From Cyanothece sp. BG0011 (GTDB lineage: Bacteria; Cyanobacteriota; Cyanobacteriia; Cyanobacteriales; Microcystaceae), in assembly GCF_003013815.1 (NCBI RefSeq), contig NZ_PRLH01000094.1, positions 1 through 61,444 of the forward strand: a DNA stretch of 61,444 bases, in the 5' to 3' direction. The position numbers and the translations under genes are program-made. Shown one piece after another: positions 24,145-34,390 of this stretch (position 1 is the first letter of the stretch; each line of letters begins with the position of its first letter). The notes under the pieces are model-generated. The model worked only from the letters and a program-made list of their open reading frames with translations, was not told the origin of the DNA and ran no database searches.

Positions 24145-25773
24145 GTGACTACTCAAACTCCTTCCCTTCCCAATAACCCAGAGACTTTACCTACCCATAC
24201 CCTTGATAAAAGTCTCGATCGCCAAATGATAGTTATCCTTGACTTTGGTTCTCAATACTCAGAATTAATTGCCCGTCGGATTCGAGAAACCCAAGTTTAC
24301 TCCGAAGTGCTATCCTATCGCACCACCGCCCAAAAATTACGGCAACTGAACCCCAAAGGGATTATCTTATCGGGGGGTCCTAACTCTGTATACGATGATC
24401 ACGCCCCTCACTGTGATCCTGATATTTGGAACTTAGGCATTCCTGTTTTAGGGGTTTGCTACGGAATGCAGTTAATGGTTAAACAACTTGGGGGACAAGT
24501 TGAAAAAGCGGTACGGGGAGAATATGGTAAAGCTTCCCTGCGTATTGATGACCCCACCGACTTATTAACCAATGTCGAAGATGGTTCAACCATGTGGATG
24601 AGTCATGGGGACTCATGTACCCGTCTCCCTGACGGCTTCTCCATTTTAGCTCATACCGAGAATACCCTTTGTGCGGCGATCGCTGATCACGAGAAGAAAC
24701 TATTTGGGGTACAATTTCACCCGGAAGTGGTTCACTCAGTAGACGGGATCGCCCTGATTCGTAATTTTGTCTATCATATTTGTGAATGTGAACCCACTTG
24801 GACTACAGAAGCCTTTGTAGATGAGACTATCCGAGAAATTCGGGCGAAAGTAGGGGATAAACGGGTATTACTCGCCCTGTCTGGCGGTGTGGACTCTTCT
24901 ACCCTCGCCTTCTTGTTACATCAGGCCATCGGGGACAATTTAACCTGTATGTTTATCGATCAAGGGTTCATGCGTAAAGGGGAACCGGAACGCCTCATGG
25001 ACATCTTTGATAGACAATTTCATATTCCGGTAGAATATGTCAGTGCGCGCGATCGCTTTCTCAAAAAACTCGAAGGGGTAACGGACCCAGAAAAAAAACG
25101 CCGTCTTATTGGTCACGAGTTTATCCAAGTGTTTGAAGAAGAATCAAAACGCCTGGGACCCTTTGATTATTTAGCCCAAGGAACCCTATACCCCGATGTG
25201 ATCGAGTCGGCCGATACCAATATTGACCCAAAAACCGGCGAAAGGGTTGCCGTTAAAATTAAAAGTCACCATAATGTGGGAGGCTTACCCAAAGATTTAC
25301 GCTTTAAGTTAGTTGAACCCTTGCGGAAGTTATTTAAAGACGAAGTTCGCAAAGTCGGGCGTTCTATTGGGTTACCCGAAGAAATTGTTCGCCGTCATCC
25401 CTTTCCTGGCCCCGGTTTAGCCATTCGTATTATTGGGGAAGTCACCTCAGAACGATTAAATATCTTAAGAGACGCTGATTTTGTCGTACGGGATGAAATC
25501 GGTAAACAGGGAATGTACCATGACTTTTGGCAAGCGTTTGCTGTTCTTTTACCCATTCGTAGTGTTGGAGTCATGGGCGATCAACGCACTTATGCCCATC
25601 CTATTGTACTGCGTTTAATTAGTAGTGAAGATGGTATGACCGCAGACTGGTCAAAAGTTCCCTATGATCTCTTAGAAATCATTTCTAATCGTATTGTTAA
25701 TGAGGTTAAAGGGGTTAACCGTGTGGTTTATGATATCACCTCTAAACCCCCTGGAACGATTGAATGGGAATAA
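24145..25773 (+). CDS. guaA: GMP synthase (glutamine-hydrolysing)
   Basis: 542 aa from GTG 24145. The N-terminal glutamine amidotransferase domain (nucleophile Cys in GVCYGMQLM, His/Glu in FHPEV) produces ammonia for the C-terminal ATP pyrophosphatase domain (PP-loop LSGGVDSS, about residues 247-254), converting XMP to GMP. The C-terminal dimerisation domain ends in the typical [13 protein letters not shown]. Length and domain order are normal. It is followed by a perfect hairpin at 25785-25811. Confidence 0.97.
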   Translation: MTTQTPSLPNNPETLPTHTLDKSLDRQMIVILDFGSQYSELIARRIRETQVYSEVLSYRTTAQKLRQLNPKGIILSGGPNSVYDDHAPHCDPDIWNLGIPVLGVCYGMQLMVKQLGGQVEKAVRGEYGKASLRIDDPTDLLTNVEDGSTMWMSHGDSCTRLPDGFSILAHTENTLCAAIADHEKKLFGVQFHPEVVHSVDGIALIRNFVYHICECEPTWTTEAFVDETIREIRAKVGDKRVLLALSGGVDSSTLAFLLHQAIGDNLTCMFIDQGFMRKGEPERLMDIFDRQFHIPVEYVSARDRFLKKLEGVTDPEKKRRLIGHEFIQVFEEESKRLGPFDYLAQGTLYPDVIESADTNIDPKTGERVAVKIKSHHNVGGLPKDLRFKLVEPLRKLFKDEVRKVGRSIGLPEEIVRRHPFPGPGLAIRIIGEVTSERLNILRDADFVVRDEIGKQGMYHDFWQAFAVLLPIRSVGVMGDQRTYAHPIVLRLISSEDGMTADWSKVPYDLLEIISNRIVNEVKGVNRVVYDITSKPPGTIEWE

Positions 25774-25784
25774 TTGGCATTTTG

Positions 25785-25811
25785 TAGGGGTTTAGCATTG
25801 CTAAACCCCTA
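25785..25811 (+). terminator. Perfect 12-bp hairpin after guaA
   Basis: TAGGGGTTTAGC (25785-25796) and GCTAAACCCCTA (25800-25811) are exact complements around ATT. No T-tract follows on the plus strand. Similar TAGGG-palindrome hairpins occur after typA (53345-53367), so this may be a repeat-family member serving as a terminator. Confidence 0.6.
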
Positions 25812-26676
25812 AAGTTATCGGGACAATAATTCTTATTTTTTGGTACTATTTGATTAGTTTAAATGAGTGAGTCAGCAACACAACTGAACTTTGAACTTTT
25901 AGCTTTAGATACCTCTGAAAATTTTATTATTAAGTCAGAAGTTGATTTATTATATTTGTTTCGTTCCTACAGTGACTTATGGAAAAATGCGTCATTGGAT
26001 GAACAAAATTTAACCATAACTGATGGAGATGCTACCCTCGAAGTTCAAAAAATAAAAGCCGATGTTGAACCTAATAAAACTTTTTTAATTAAACTAACAG
26101 GAGATTCTAATTGGTTAGAAGCGAAGCGAATTAATATATTATCTTTTCTCGCTGCACAAAATTTTGATTGTTTGTATATTCTTTTAGACGAAATATCACA
26201 AGAAATCGCGACTCAATTATATCCATTGATTTATCAATTAGAAAACGCACTAAGAACTTACTTAACTAAATTTATGATTACTAAAGTTGGTGTAAGTTGG
26301 TGGAAAATTACAGCGACTTCTGAACTGAGTAAGAAAGTTAATGATCGCAAAAACAATGAAAAGGAATTTTCACAATTTATTGATAATAAATTATATTTAG
26401 CTGATTTTGGAGATTTAGGACAATTAATTTATAAACATTCATCAGGTTTTATTACCAAAGAGGATATATTAAAGAAAATCGCCGAAGTAGAAGAAACACC
26501 GAAAGCAATAAGAAAACTAAAAAGTGATTTACAAAGTAATTATCAAAAATTCTTTCGCGAACATTTCAAAAATAATGGATTTCAAGATAAATGGCAAGAA
26601 ATGGAAAAACTACAGCAGTTTGCGACTCAGTGTAGTACAATTTTAAATTAGCATAATAATTTTAATAAATCCTTCA

Positions 26677-27673
26677 ATGAAACCTTATTCTATTGATTTA
26701 CGTCAGAAAATTATTGAAGCTTATCAAAACCAAGAAGGTTCACAAAGACAGTTAGCTAAACGCTTTAAAGTTAGTCTTAGCTTCACTCAAAAATTATTGA
26801 AGCGATATCGCGAAACCAACGAGATAGAACCTCGTAAGAGTGGAAAAGGATTTATTGCCAGACTAGAACAGCATACACAGGTGGTTGAGAAATTAGTTGC
26901 TGATAATAATGATATCACTTTAGAAGAATTACAAAACTCTCTTGAATTAGAAACAGGGGTTAAACTATCTATTAGTAACATTTGTCGTTTTCTACAAAGA
27001 AAAAAACTGACTCGAAAAAAAGCGAGTGCGTAATTCTGGGGTGTCCCCAGAATGTAAGACGCACTCAAGACAAACAGTCAAATCGAGTCAAGCTACAACT
27101 GAAAGAGTCCAGGGTCTTCGATTTAACTATTGGAAACAAGTCAAAAAAGTTGACATGGAAAATTTAGTATTTATTGATGAAATGGGAGCCAATCTAGCTT
27201 TAGCTCGTAGATATGCTCGTTCTCTTCAAGGGACTCGTGCCTATAGTCAACAGCCTTTTTACCCTGGACAACATTTAAGTTTAATTGGAGCGATTGCTCT
27301 TAAAGGTTTTATAGGAGGAATGACTCTAGAAGGAGGAATAAATGGTATAGCTTTTCAAGTTTTTTTAGATAAAGTTTTACTACCCCAACTTTGGCCAGGT
27401 GCTTGTGTAGTAATGGATAATTTACCGGCTCACAAAGTTAAGGGAGTTCAAGAAAAAATACAATCAGTAGGTGCTTCTTTAATTTACTTATCTCCTTATT
27501 CTCCTGATTTTAATCCCATAGAAAATTGCTGGTCTAAACTTAAAGCTTATTTACGAAAAGTAGCTGCGCGTTCCCGTGAAACTCTCGAAAAAGCAATCTC
27601 TTTTGGATTAGATTTGATCACAGAATGTGATATTAGAAATTGGTTTGCTCATTGTTGCTACTGTACCTCATAA
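26677..27673 (+). pseudogene. IS630 transposase in two frames
   Basis: The first part (26677-27033, 118 aa) is the paired HTH domain (YSIDLRQKIIEAYQNQEGS). The second (about 27026-27673) is the DDE domain with VFIDEMGANL, VVMDNLPAHK and SPDFNPIENCWSKLK, giving Asp, Asp and Glu. The second part is in the +1 frame relative to the first. The junction lies at a run of seven A (27015-27021) followed by a long hairpin. Either frameshifting or slippage at A7 makes the fusion, or a small hairpin insertion has killed the gene. Many IS630 copies in cyanobacteria are split in this manner. Confidence 0.8.
27024..27066 (+). repeat. Long hairpin inside the transposase junction
   Basis: GAGTGCGT (27024-27031) pairs with ACGCACTC (27059-27066), and ATTCTGGGG (27033-27041) pairs with CCCCAGAAT (27045-27053), with a TGT loop and a 1x5 internal loop. 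The stem begins 2 nt after the A7 run. IS630 transposases normally pass from RKK directly to the TERVQ segment, so this piece looks inserted. Confidence 0.7.
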
Positions 27674-28219
27674 AGTCGCAAACTGCTGTAAGACATAAAG
27701 TTGCTCATAATAACTTGTTTACAAATTCTGATCTTGAAAGAGGTAAAACCTTATTTGATGAATTAATGAATATTATTGATACCGCAACCAAAGAAGTAGA
27801 TAATGTCATCTTAGAACAAGAAGAGAAAGAAGCGATAGAAGAATCAATAAAAAAAGATTTTATTGAAACTCAATCTTATCACTTTGAAGACAATAAAATA
27901 ATAAATTGGATAGAAAGACAACCCAATAAAATGGACGCATTGTTAATTAAATATGAAGAATCTAAACATCAACTCACAAAAAAAATAGAAGCAGCAATAG
28001 AAAAACAAACTAAATTTATTTAAGCATTAGGGTGGGTATTGCTCCCCTGAAAAGATTGTGTAAGTCCGTTAACATTCTAATAATCATGTATAGGTCTCCA
28101 GGTAAAAATTACAATTAAATGAAAAAGATTGTTATAGTTTATAATAATAGGCTCGAACATTATAGATTTATGAAGAACAAAGTAATATTTATTCTCTTCC
28201 CTCATACCTCCTACCTCCT

Positions 28220-29119
28220 TCAATCCTCTGGTGCTTTACGAATTTGAAAACAACACCATTGTTTACGTTTCCATAAAGCAGCAACAATCCATCCTTCTTG
28301 TTCTAACGTATCAGCGATCGCCTGAGATTGTTCGATCAAAATCCCACTTAAAACCCCCCAAGTATTGGGTTTAGCTAACTTAGAAAAGTGAGGAATTAAA
28401 TCAATAATCACCTCAGCTAAAATATTACAAACGATACCATCTACCCCCTCACTGACTAAGTCTAATAACTCTGTCAGACTTCCTTGATTAATAACTAAAC
28501 GATCTGGATGAATTTCATTAAGATGACGATTTTCTCTGGTTGCTTTGACAGCTAAGGGGTCAATATCGACCCCATACACTTTACTGGCCCCGAGTAAAAT
28601 CGCCCCAATGGAGAGAATACCGGAACCCGAACCAATATCAGCGATCACCACATTTTCAGGAGATTTAGATAAGCGCATTTCGAGGGACTCTAGACACAAC
28701 TGAGTGGTGGGGTGGGTTCCCGTACCAAATGCTACCCCTGGATCAAGTTTGAGGATGAGTTTATCGGTGGTTTGAGGAGGGGTTAACCAAGCCGGATAAA
28801 CAATAAAGCGATCGCCTACTTCTGTGGGTTCCCAGTGATCTTTCCAACTACTGGCCCAGTCTTCTTCCTCGATTAATTTCCAACGGGTTAGGGGTTGGGG
28901 TAAATTTAAAACCAAAGCATCTTGTTGTAACCACAAGGATAATGCAGAGATATCTAAGGACTGGTATTGAATTTGTGGGGCATAGGCCTGAATCACATAA
29001 GATTTTCCTTTAATTTCCCGTGAGGTTCCTGAACAGCCAAACTTATCTAACCGCCAAGTAATGGATTCTTCTAAATGAGGATGACACAAAATGGTGATTT
29101 CCCACCAATTGTTAGACAT
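28220..29119 (-). CDS. prmA: Ribosomal protein L11 methyltransferase
   Basis: A 299-aa protein. PrmA trimethylates ribosomal protein L11. The C-terminal domain carries [17 protein letters not shown] and the SAM-binding motif [14 protein letters not shown] (about residues 156-169), then the VCNILAEVI motif. The N-terminal third is the L11-recognition domain. It lies 116 nt downstream of serA on the same strand; a common transcript is possible. Confidence 0.95.
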   Translation of the reverse strand: MSNNWWEITILCHPHLEESITWRLDKFGCSGTSREIKGKSYVIQAYAPQIQYQSLDISALSLWLQQDALVLNLPQPLTRWKLIEEEDWASSWKDHWEPTEVGDRFIVYPAWLTPPQTTDKLILKLDPGVAFGTGTHPTTQLCLESLEMRLSKSPENVVIADIGSGSGILSIGAILLGASKVYGVDIDPLAVKATRENRHLNEIHPDRLVINQGSLTELLDLVSEGVDGIVCNILAEVIIDLIPHFSKLAKPNTWGVLSGILIEQSQAIADTLEQEGWIVAALWKRKQWCCFQIRKAPED

Positions 29120-29235
29120 AGGACATTTTTATCAATAAAAGGACTCGAAAATGGGGAGAGTAGGGGACAGGTCAAGTCGTTTATCTATTTTACGATTGCC
29201 TGTTCCCCGTTCCCCGTTGCCTCTCTCGAAGGGAG

Positions 29236-30813
29236 TTAAAGTTTAACCGTATAAGCGTCTCGAATACCAGAAACTTTAGTAATTTCGGTCAAGAGTCCTT
29301 CTGGTAAGGGATCATCTAAACTCAGAGCCATTACCGCATCTCCCCGTACAATTTTCCGTCCCACTTGCATACTAGCAATGTTAACGTTAAAACTGCCTAA
29401 CAGAGAGCCAATTTTACCAATAATCCCCGGCATATCACGGTGAACGGTAAACAACATATAATTACTGGGAGGTACGTTAATAGGGAACCCATCCACATCG
29501 GTAATGCGAATTTCACCATCACTTAACAACGCCCCAGTCACCGAATGTTCTCCTAACGATCCCTGTGCTGACAGATGCAAAGAACCCGAATAGTCCCGAA
29601 TAGAAGCGTCACGGGTTTCAATGATCCGTACCCCTCGTTCTTTGGCTTCAATGGCTGCATTGACGTAATTCACCCGTTCTCGTAAGGCTTGAGAGAGTAA
29701 TCCTTTAATGGAAGCCACCACAATCGGTTGACCTTTGGTACTGGCTAATTCTCCTTGTAAACGGACTGTTAAGCGTTCAATGCGTCCGCCGGCTAATTGA
29801 CCGACTAAATTGCCCAACGTTTCTGCTAATTGCAGATAGGGGCGCATTTTTTCCATTACATCTGGGGTGAGTCCGGGGATATTAACCGCAGAACGAGCCG
29901 GAAGTCCTAATAAAACGTCGCGAATTTGTTCAGCCACATCAACGGCCACATTCACCTGTGCTTCAGCCGTAGAAGCCCCTAAGTGGGGGGTTAAAATGAT
30001 GTTGTCGTAGTCTCTAAGTTTGGAGTCTCCGAGGGGTTCTTCTTCAAATACATCTAGGGCCGCCCCGGCTATTTTCCCTTCTGCGATCGCTTCTGCTAGG
30101 GCATCTTCATCGATAGTTCCCCCTCGCGCACAGTTAATCAGGCGAGCGGTGGGCTTCATTTTACTGAAAGCTTCCTTATTAATCACGTGGGTGGTTTCGG
30201 GGGTTTTTGGGATGTGTAGGGTAATATAATCGGATTCAGCGAAGAGGAGATCGAGATCCACTAAGGTACAGCCTAGCTGATCGGCCCGTTCTTTAGAAAT
30301 AAAGGGATCATAAGCTAATAATTTCATGCCCATGGATTTGGCCACATTAGCCACATGGGACCCAATTTTTCCTAACCCGACCACTCCTAGGGTTTTCTTA
30401 TAGACTTCTGCCCCGATAAAGCGTTTACGTTCCCATTTGTTATTTTTAACGGATTGGTTAGCTTCGGGAATGTGCCGAGAGAGGGATAACATCATGGCCA
30501 GGGCGTGTTCTGCTGCTGCGATGGTGTTTCCTTCTGGGGAGTTGACCACCACAATACCCTGACGAGTGGCCGCCGGTACATCGATATTATCGACACCAAC
30601 CCCTGCCCGTCCAATAATTTTCAGTTGGGTTCCGGCCGCAATAATTTCTTTGGTAACACGGGTTCCCGAACGTAGCATCATGGCATCGTATTCCGGGATA
30701 ATTTTTACTAATTCTTCTGGGGGTAATCCCGTTTTAACATCCACCTGCGCCACTTGTGAGAGGATATCAATACCAACTTGGTCAATGGGGTCTGATACAA
30801 GAACTTTTGCCAT
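29236..30813 (-). CDS. serA: D-3-phosphoglycerate dehydrogenase
   Basis: A 525-aa protein of the long (type I) class: catalytic and NAD domains (LGVVGLGKIGSHVA, about 142-155; catalytic His in LTPHLGAST), an intervening domain, and a C-terminal ACT domain (MLFTVHRDMPGIIGKIGSLL) that usually confers serine feedback control. It oxidises 3-phosphoglycerate to start serine synthesis. The ATG at 30813 gives MAKVLVSDPIDQVG, the usual N-terminus. Confidence 0.96.
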   Translation of the reverse strand: MAKVLVSDPIDQVGIDILSQVAQVDVKTGLPPEELVKIIPEYDAMMLRSGTRVTKEIIAAGTQLKIIGRAGVGVDNIDVPAATRQGIVVVNSPEGNTIAAAEHALAMMLSLSRHIPEANQSVKNNKWERKRFIGAEVYKKTLGVVGLGKIGSHVANVAKSMGMKLLAYDPFISKERADQLGCTLVDLDLLFAESDYITLHIPKTPETTHVINKEAFSKMKPTARLINCARGGTIDEDALAEAIAEGKIAGAALDVFEEEPLGDSKLRDYDNIILTPHLGASTAEAQVNVAVDVAEQIRDVLLGLPARSAVNIPGLTPDVMEKMRPYLQLAETLGNLVGQLAGGRIERLTVRLQGELASTKGQPIVVASIKGLLSQALRERVNYVNAAIEAKERGVRIIETRDASIRDYSGSLHLSAQGSLGEHSVTGALLSDGEIRITDVDGFPINVPPSNYMLFTVHRDMPGIIGKIGSLLGSFNVNIASMQVGRKIVRGDAVMALSLDDPLPEGLLTEITKVSGIRDAYTVKL

Positions 30814-30939
30814 AGTAATTCGTCTTGGTAGGGGTGATCGTTTCTATACTTTGCTCTCATGGTTGCAGTAGCTTATTGTAGCGGTCAATGTCCCCCTAAA
30901 CCTCAAATCCTTAAGAAGTTTTCCAGTTTCCTTTGAAAG

Positions 30940-30994
30940 GGTTTCGCGCTTCCCCCTCTCAATTAAACATTGTAGATAGGCACTGCGCGAAACC
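30940..30994. repeat. 10-bp inverted repeat between serA and ilvC
   Basis: GGTTTCGCGC (30940-30949) is the exact reverse complement of GCGCGAAACC (30985-30994), with a 35-nt spacer, 23 bp beyond the ilvC stop. It could end ilvC transcription or be a remnant repeat; there is no T-tract. Confidence 0.4.
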
Positions 30995-31016
30995 ATGAGG
31001 TTCAAACCTTAGTCTC

Positions 31017-32012
31017 TTACTTATCTTTTAACCAACTAAACATCGCCCGTAAATCTTTGCCCACTTCTTCGATAGAATGTTCAGCTTCTTGACGACGCAT
31101 CGCCGTAAATCCTGGTTTACCGGATTGATTTTCTAGAACAAACTCCCGTGCAAATTGACCGGATTGAATCTCTCTGAGAATTTGTTTCATTTCCGCGCGG
31201 GTTTCATCGGTAACAATGCGAGGACCTCTGGTTAAGTCTCCATATTCTGCGGTATTGGAGATGCTATCACGCATTTTTGCCAGTCCCCCCTCGACGATCA
31301 AATCCACAATTAACTTGACTTCGTGGAGGCATTCAAAATAGGCTAATTCGGGCTGATAACCAGCATCGACTAAGGTTTCAAATCCTGATTTGATCAGGGC
31401 TGATAACCCGCCACAGAGTACCACCTGTTCTCCAAATAAATCGGTTTCTGTCTCTTCTCTAAAGCTGGTTTCGAGAATACCAGCGCGGGTTCCTCCGATT
31501 CCTTTGGCATAGGCCATGGCGCGATCGCGGGCTTGTCCACTGGCATCTTGATAAACGGCAAATAAACAGGGAACCCCTTCCCCTTGTTCGTAGGTACGGC
31601 GCACTAAATGGCCTGGACCTTTGGGGGCTACCATCACCACATCGACGGTTTCGGGGGGAACAATTTGACCAAAGTGAATGTTAAAACCATGAGCAAAGGA
31701 TAACACCTTGCCCTCTCTTAAATTAGGTTCAATATCTTCTTGATAAACTGCTTTTTGAACTTCATCGGGTAACAAGATCATGATCCAATCAGCAGCACTA
31801 GCCGCGTCGGCTACATTCATCACTTTTAGCCCTGCGTCTTCGGCTTTTTGTCGTGATTTACTGCCTGGATACAGCCCCACTACCACATTGATGCCACTAT
31901 CTTTTAAATTGAGGGCGTGGGCATGACCTTGAGAACCATAACCAATAATGGCCACGGTTTTATCCGCTAATAAATCAAGGTTGGCATCTGCATCGTAATA
32001 CATCCGAGCCAT
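31017..32012 (-). CDS. ilvC: Ketol-acid reductoisomerase
   Basis: 331 aa from ATG 32012 ([15 protein letters not shown]), preceded by AGGAGA. An upstream ATG at 32132 would add 40 atypical residues and overlap accB, so I reject it. [17 protein letters not shown] is the NADPH-binding motif, and [10 protein letters not shown] and the C-terminal knotted domain complete a class I KARI. It catalyses the second step of branched-chain amino acid synthesis (acetolactate to dihydroxyisovalerate). No attenuator or regulatory leader is evident. Confidence 0.96.
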   Translation of the reverse strand: MARMYYDADANLDLLADKTVAIIGYGSQGHAHALNLKDSGINVVVGLYPGSKSRQKAEDAGLKVMNVADAASAADWIMILLPDEVQKAVYQEDIEPNLREGKVLSFAHGFNIHFGQIVPPETVDVVMVAPKGPGHLVRRTYEQGEGVPCLFAVYQDASGQARDRAMAYAKGIGGTRAGILETSFREETETDLFGEQVVLCGGLSALIKSGFETLVDAGYQPELAYFECLHEVKLIVDLIVEGGLAKMRDSISNTAEYGDLTRGPRIVTDETRAEMKQILREIQSGQFAREFVLENQSGKPGFTAMRRQEAEHSIEEVGKDLRAMFSWLKDK

Positions 32013-32113
32013 GAGGCTGTCTCCTAATTTTCTTACAAACTCTCCATTATATAATCTATAGGCCCTAGGGTGCGGATTTGGGGATTTTGTAATCTTTCTT
32101 TTGTCTTTGAGGG

Positions 32114-32581
32114 TTAACTGGGATTCACCCACATCAAGGTTTGACCATATTCGACCGGTTCGCCGTTGGCCACAGCTATTTCCATCACTTCTCCTGTGAC
32201 TTCGGCTTCAATTTCATTCATCAGTTTCATCGCTTCAATAATACAAACCGTTTGAGTATTACTGACGCGATCGCCCACGTCTACAAAGGGCGGTTCATCG
32301 GGGGCCGGGGCGCGATAAAAGGTTCCTACCATCGGGGAGGTAATGGCCACCCATTTTTTTTCTGTGGGAGATGGGGTTGTTTCTGGGGGTGGGGTGGATG
32401 TGGTCGGGGCTGAAGGTTGGGCTACGGTTTCCGAGGCGATGGGGGCTACCGTTTGAATTTGGGGGGTAGCGTCTCGACGAACATTTAACTCAAACGTTTC
32501 TGTTTTTAGGCTAACTTCGGCAATATCAGTATGAGCGATCGCCCCTAATAAATCTCGTAGTTCATTAAAATTAATTGACAC
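32114..32581 (-). CDS. accB: Biotin carboxyl carrier protein of acetyl-CoA carboxylase
   Basis: A 155-aa protein. The C-terminal biotinyl domain carries the biotin site EAMKLMNEI (Lys about residue 118), preceded by a Pro/Thr/Ser-rich linker (about 50-72). It carries biotin and the carboxyl group between AccC and the carboxyltransferase in fatty-acid synthesis. It lies 65 nt downstream of efp on the same strand, the conserved efp-accB pairing of cyanobacteria. Confidence 0.96.
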   Translation of the reverse strand: MSINFNELRDLLGAIAHTDIAEVSLKTETFELNVRRDATPQIQTVAPIASETVAQPSAPTTSTPPPETTPSPTEKKWVAITSPMVGTFYRAPAPDEPPFVDVGDRVSNTQTVCIIEAMKLMNEIEAEVTGEVMEIAVANGEPVEYGQTLMWVNPS

Positions 32582-32646
32582 AGATTATCTATCCCATAAT
32601 CGTTGAGCAAACAGAGGTTGTCTCCCTAGGGACAACCGTTCGGGCG

Positions 32647-33207
32647 TTAATTTTCTCGTCCTAAATAGGAACCATCACGGGTATCGACTTTAATTTTTTC
32701 CCCAATGGAAATAAACAGAGGAACCATCACTTGCGCCCCGGTTTCAACAATGGCGGGTTTCGTTCCCCCGGTTGCGGTGTCCCCTTTCACCCCTGGATCG
32801 GTGTCGGTTACTTCTAAAATCACTGAGGTTGGTAATTGTACCTCTAAAACGGTATCGTTCCAGAAGAGAACATCGGCTTCCATTTCTTCTTTGATATAGT
32901 TGACCGTTGTTCCCATTTGTTCAGGGCTTAACCGCACTTCTTCATAGGTTTCCATATCCATAAAGACGTATTGTTCCCCTTCTTTATAGGTATGTTGCAT
33001 GGTTCGTTTTTCTAAAGTGGCTTGGGGAACGGTTTCCCCTGCGCGAAACGTCCGCTCAACCACGCTACCGGTCTGGGCGTTTTTTAATTTGGTTCGCACA
33101 AAAGCTGAACCTTTCCCCGGTTTGACGTGCAGGAATTCAACGACGCGCCATACTGAACCATCTAATTCAATGCTGGTACCAGTCCGAAAATCGTTACTAG
33201 AAATCAT
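32647..33207 (-). CDS. efp: Elongation factor P
   Basis: A 186-aa protein with three OB-like domains. The tip loop [15 protein letters not shown] has Lys32 at the position modified in other bacteria, and the C-terminal signature includes [26 protein letters not shown] relieves ribosome stalling at proline stretches. No epmA-, earP- or ymfI-type modifying gene is adjacent. Together with accB it forms a likely two-gene operon. Confidence 0.97.
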   Translation of the reverse strand: MISSNDFRTGTSIELDGSVWRVVEFLHVKPGKGSAFVRTKLKNAQTGSVVERTFRAGETVPQATLEKRTMQHTYKEGEQYVFMDMETYEEVRLSPEQMGTTVNYIKEEMEADVLFWNDTVLEVQLPTSVILEVTDTDPGVKGDTATGGTKPAIVETGAQVMVPLFISIGEKIKVDTRDGSYLGREN

Positions 33208-33304
33208 GAAAGGCTTTTAGAGCTTAGAAAGTCAAGATTTATTTTACAAGAGTTTGGCAACCCTGAGGTTAATTACCTCATATCTGTTAACATTCAGTGC
33301 TTGA

Positions 33305-34225
33305 TTAAGACACCCTAGCGACGATCGCCCGATGTCTAGGACTGATGGGGGTTATTTTCGGGGGTTCAAACCCGGCTTCTTGTAAGGCAGTTTCTACCTC
33401 TAAGGCAAAATATTGATCGAGGTAGGGTTCGGTACTTTTGAGTAGGGTTAGGATGTAGGGGGGCATTTTTTCATAGGCTTCGGCGCGGGGGTTCATATCC
33501 ATCATCGTGAAATAGCCCCCAGGTTTGAGGAGACGACGGGCTTCAGCGAAGATAGCGATCGCTGCTGTTTGGGGGAGTTCGTGGTACAACAAAAAGGCTG
33601 ACACGAGATCAAAAGAGGTTGGGGGTAAGTTACTGGCTTCGGCTGCCCCATGCACCCAGTTGATGGGCAGGTTTCGTTGTTGACTTCGATACTGGGCCAC
33701 AGCTAAATGATAGGCCGATAGGTCTAAACCTGTTACTGTTGCGTCGGGATAAAGTTCTTGTAGAGGAAAGGTACTCATCCCGACGCTACAACCGATATCT
33801 AAAATAGCTTGAGGGGTTAAGGATAATTGTTGTTTAAGAATTTCGTGATAATTGTGCCGTAAACGGGGATCGCCATCGACTCCTGCCCCCGGCCAAATGC
33901 TGGCATGAACGGCATAAGCAGCAGATTCGACTTCTAGGGCTGATTCCCAACTTAAATTTCCTGTTTCATAACCATGAAAGGAACAGACATAATAGTCAGG
34001 ATAGATCAGGTCAGGATTTTCAACTTTGGCCAGTTCTTCTTGCCAGTTATGGCGACTAAGTTGACGGACATTCTCTCGCCAGGGAACCCCTATTTTTTCT
34101 GCCCGATTAATAATCATGTTCCGGGCTTGATGTTTAGCTAGTTTGGCTAGGGGTTTGACCGATAAAATGCCATTGATGAGACGGGAGGCGATACTGGGTT
34201 GGGATTGATATGAGGTAACAGTCAT
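33305..34225 (-). CDS. Class I SAM-dependent methyltransferase
   Basis: A 306-aa protein. The methyltransferase fold lies at about 130-250: motif I ILDIGCSVGMSTFPLQ, then VTGLDLSAYHLAVA and LLKPGGYFTMMDMNP. The N-terminal 110 residues form an additional helical domain (MIINRAEKIGVPWRENVR). Such proteins are widespread in cyanobacteria; quinone, chlorophyll or secondary-metabolite substrates are all possible. No pathway neighbours help. The region between it and the next gene holds short inverted repeats. Confidence 0.8.
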   Translation of the reverse strand: MTVTSYQSQPSIASRLINGILSVKPLAKLAKHQARNMIINRAEKIGVPWRENVRQLSRHNWQEELAKVENPDLIYPDYYVCSFHGYETGNLSWESALEVESAAYAVHASIWPGAGVDGDPRLRHNYHEILKQQLSLTPQAILDIGCSVGMSTFPLQELYPDATVTGLDLSAYHLAVAQYRSQQRNLPINWVHGAAEASNLPPTSFDLVSAFLLYHELPQTAAIAIFAEARRLLKPGGYFTMMDMNPRAEAYEKMPPYILTLLKSTEPYLDQYFALEVETALQEAGFEPPKITPISPRHRAIVARVS

Positions 34226-34318
34226 AAAATTCTCTAGAGGTCGATCCTGACAGTAACCAAGTCGTATCGATGGTTACTCTCTTGTCTTCGTTCCTGATTT
34301 TACCAGTTACCAGTCACC

Positions 34319-34346
34319 AGTGAACAGTTATGGTTCACTGTTCACT
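34319..34346. repeat. Intergenic palindromic repeat (TCACTG/CAGTGA family)
   Basis: AGTGAACAGT (34319-34328) pairs exactly with ACTGTTCACT (34337-34346), preceded by CCAGTTACCAGTCACC at about 34302-34317. The same short-word vocabulary appears at 8959-9055, 35691-35724, 55410-55442 and 60572-60600. Confidence 0.6.
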
Positions 34347-34390
34347 GATGAGGGAAAACCCCTAGTTATTCGGTCACCCCATAAGTCAAA

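Larger units (their letters stand above)
26613..27688 (+). mobile_element. IS630-family insertion (1076 bp) with TA target duplication
   Basis: The left end CAGCAGTTTGCGACT (26613-26627) is repeated inverted as AGTCGCAAACTGCTG (27674-27688), and further bases match more loosely. TA at 26611-26612 and 27689-27690 is the target duplication expected for IS630/Tc1 elements. The element contains a two-part transposase. Sequence on both sides joins into one open frame when the IS and one TA are removed. Confidence 0.9.
25863..28023 (+). pseudogene. HEPN-domain protein gene interrupted by an IS630 element
   Basis: Residues 1-250 read from ATG 25863 to CTA at 26610-26612. The frame then enters the IS and stops at 26649-26651. 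After the right IS end the same frame continues from AGA 27691 to TAA 28023 (110 codons). Joining the two, with one TA kept, gives a 360-aa protein containing MEKLRHKVAHNNLF. RHKVAH is the Rx4H active-site motif of HEPN RNases, common in toxin and abortive-infection proteins. The N-terminal part has no recognised domain. Codon use is very A+T-rich. A truncated 262-aa product could still be made. Confidence 0.8.

Noticed and set aside
31017-32132. Longer ilvC start giving a 371-aa protein
   Set aside because: The extra 40 residues are atypical for ketol-acid reductoisomerase and overlap accB; ATG 32012 has a good ribosome-binding site and the usual N-terminus.
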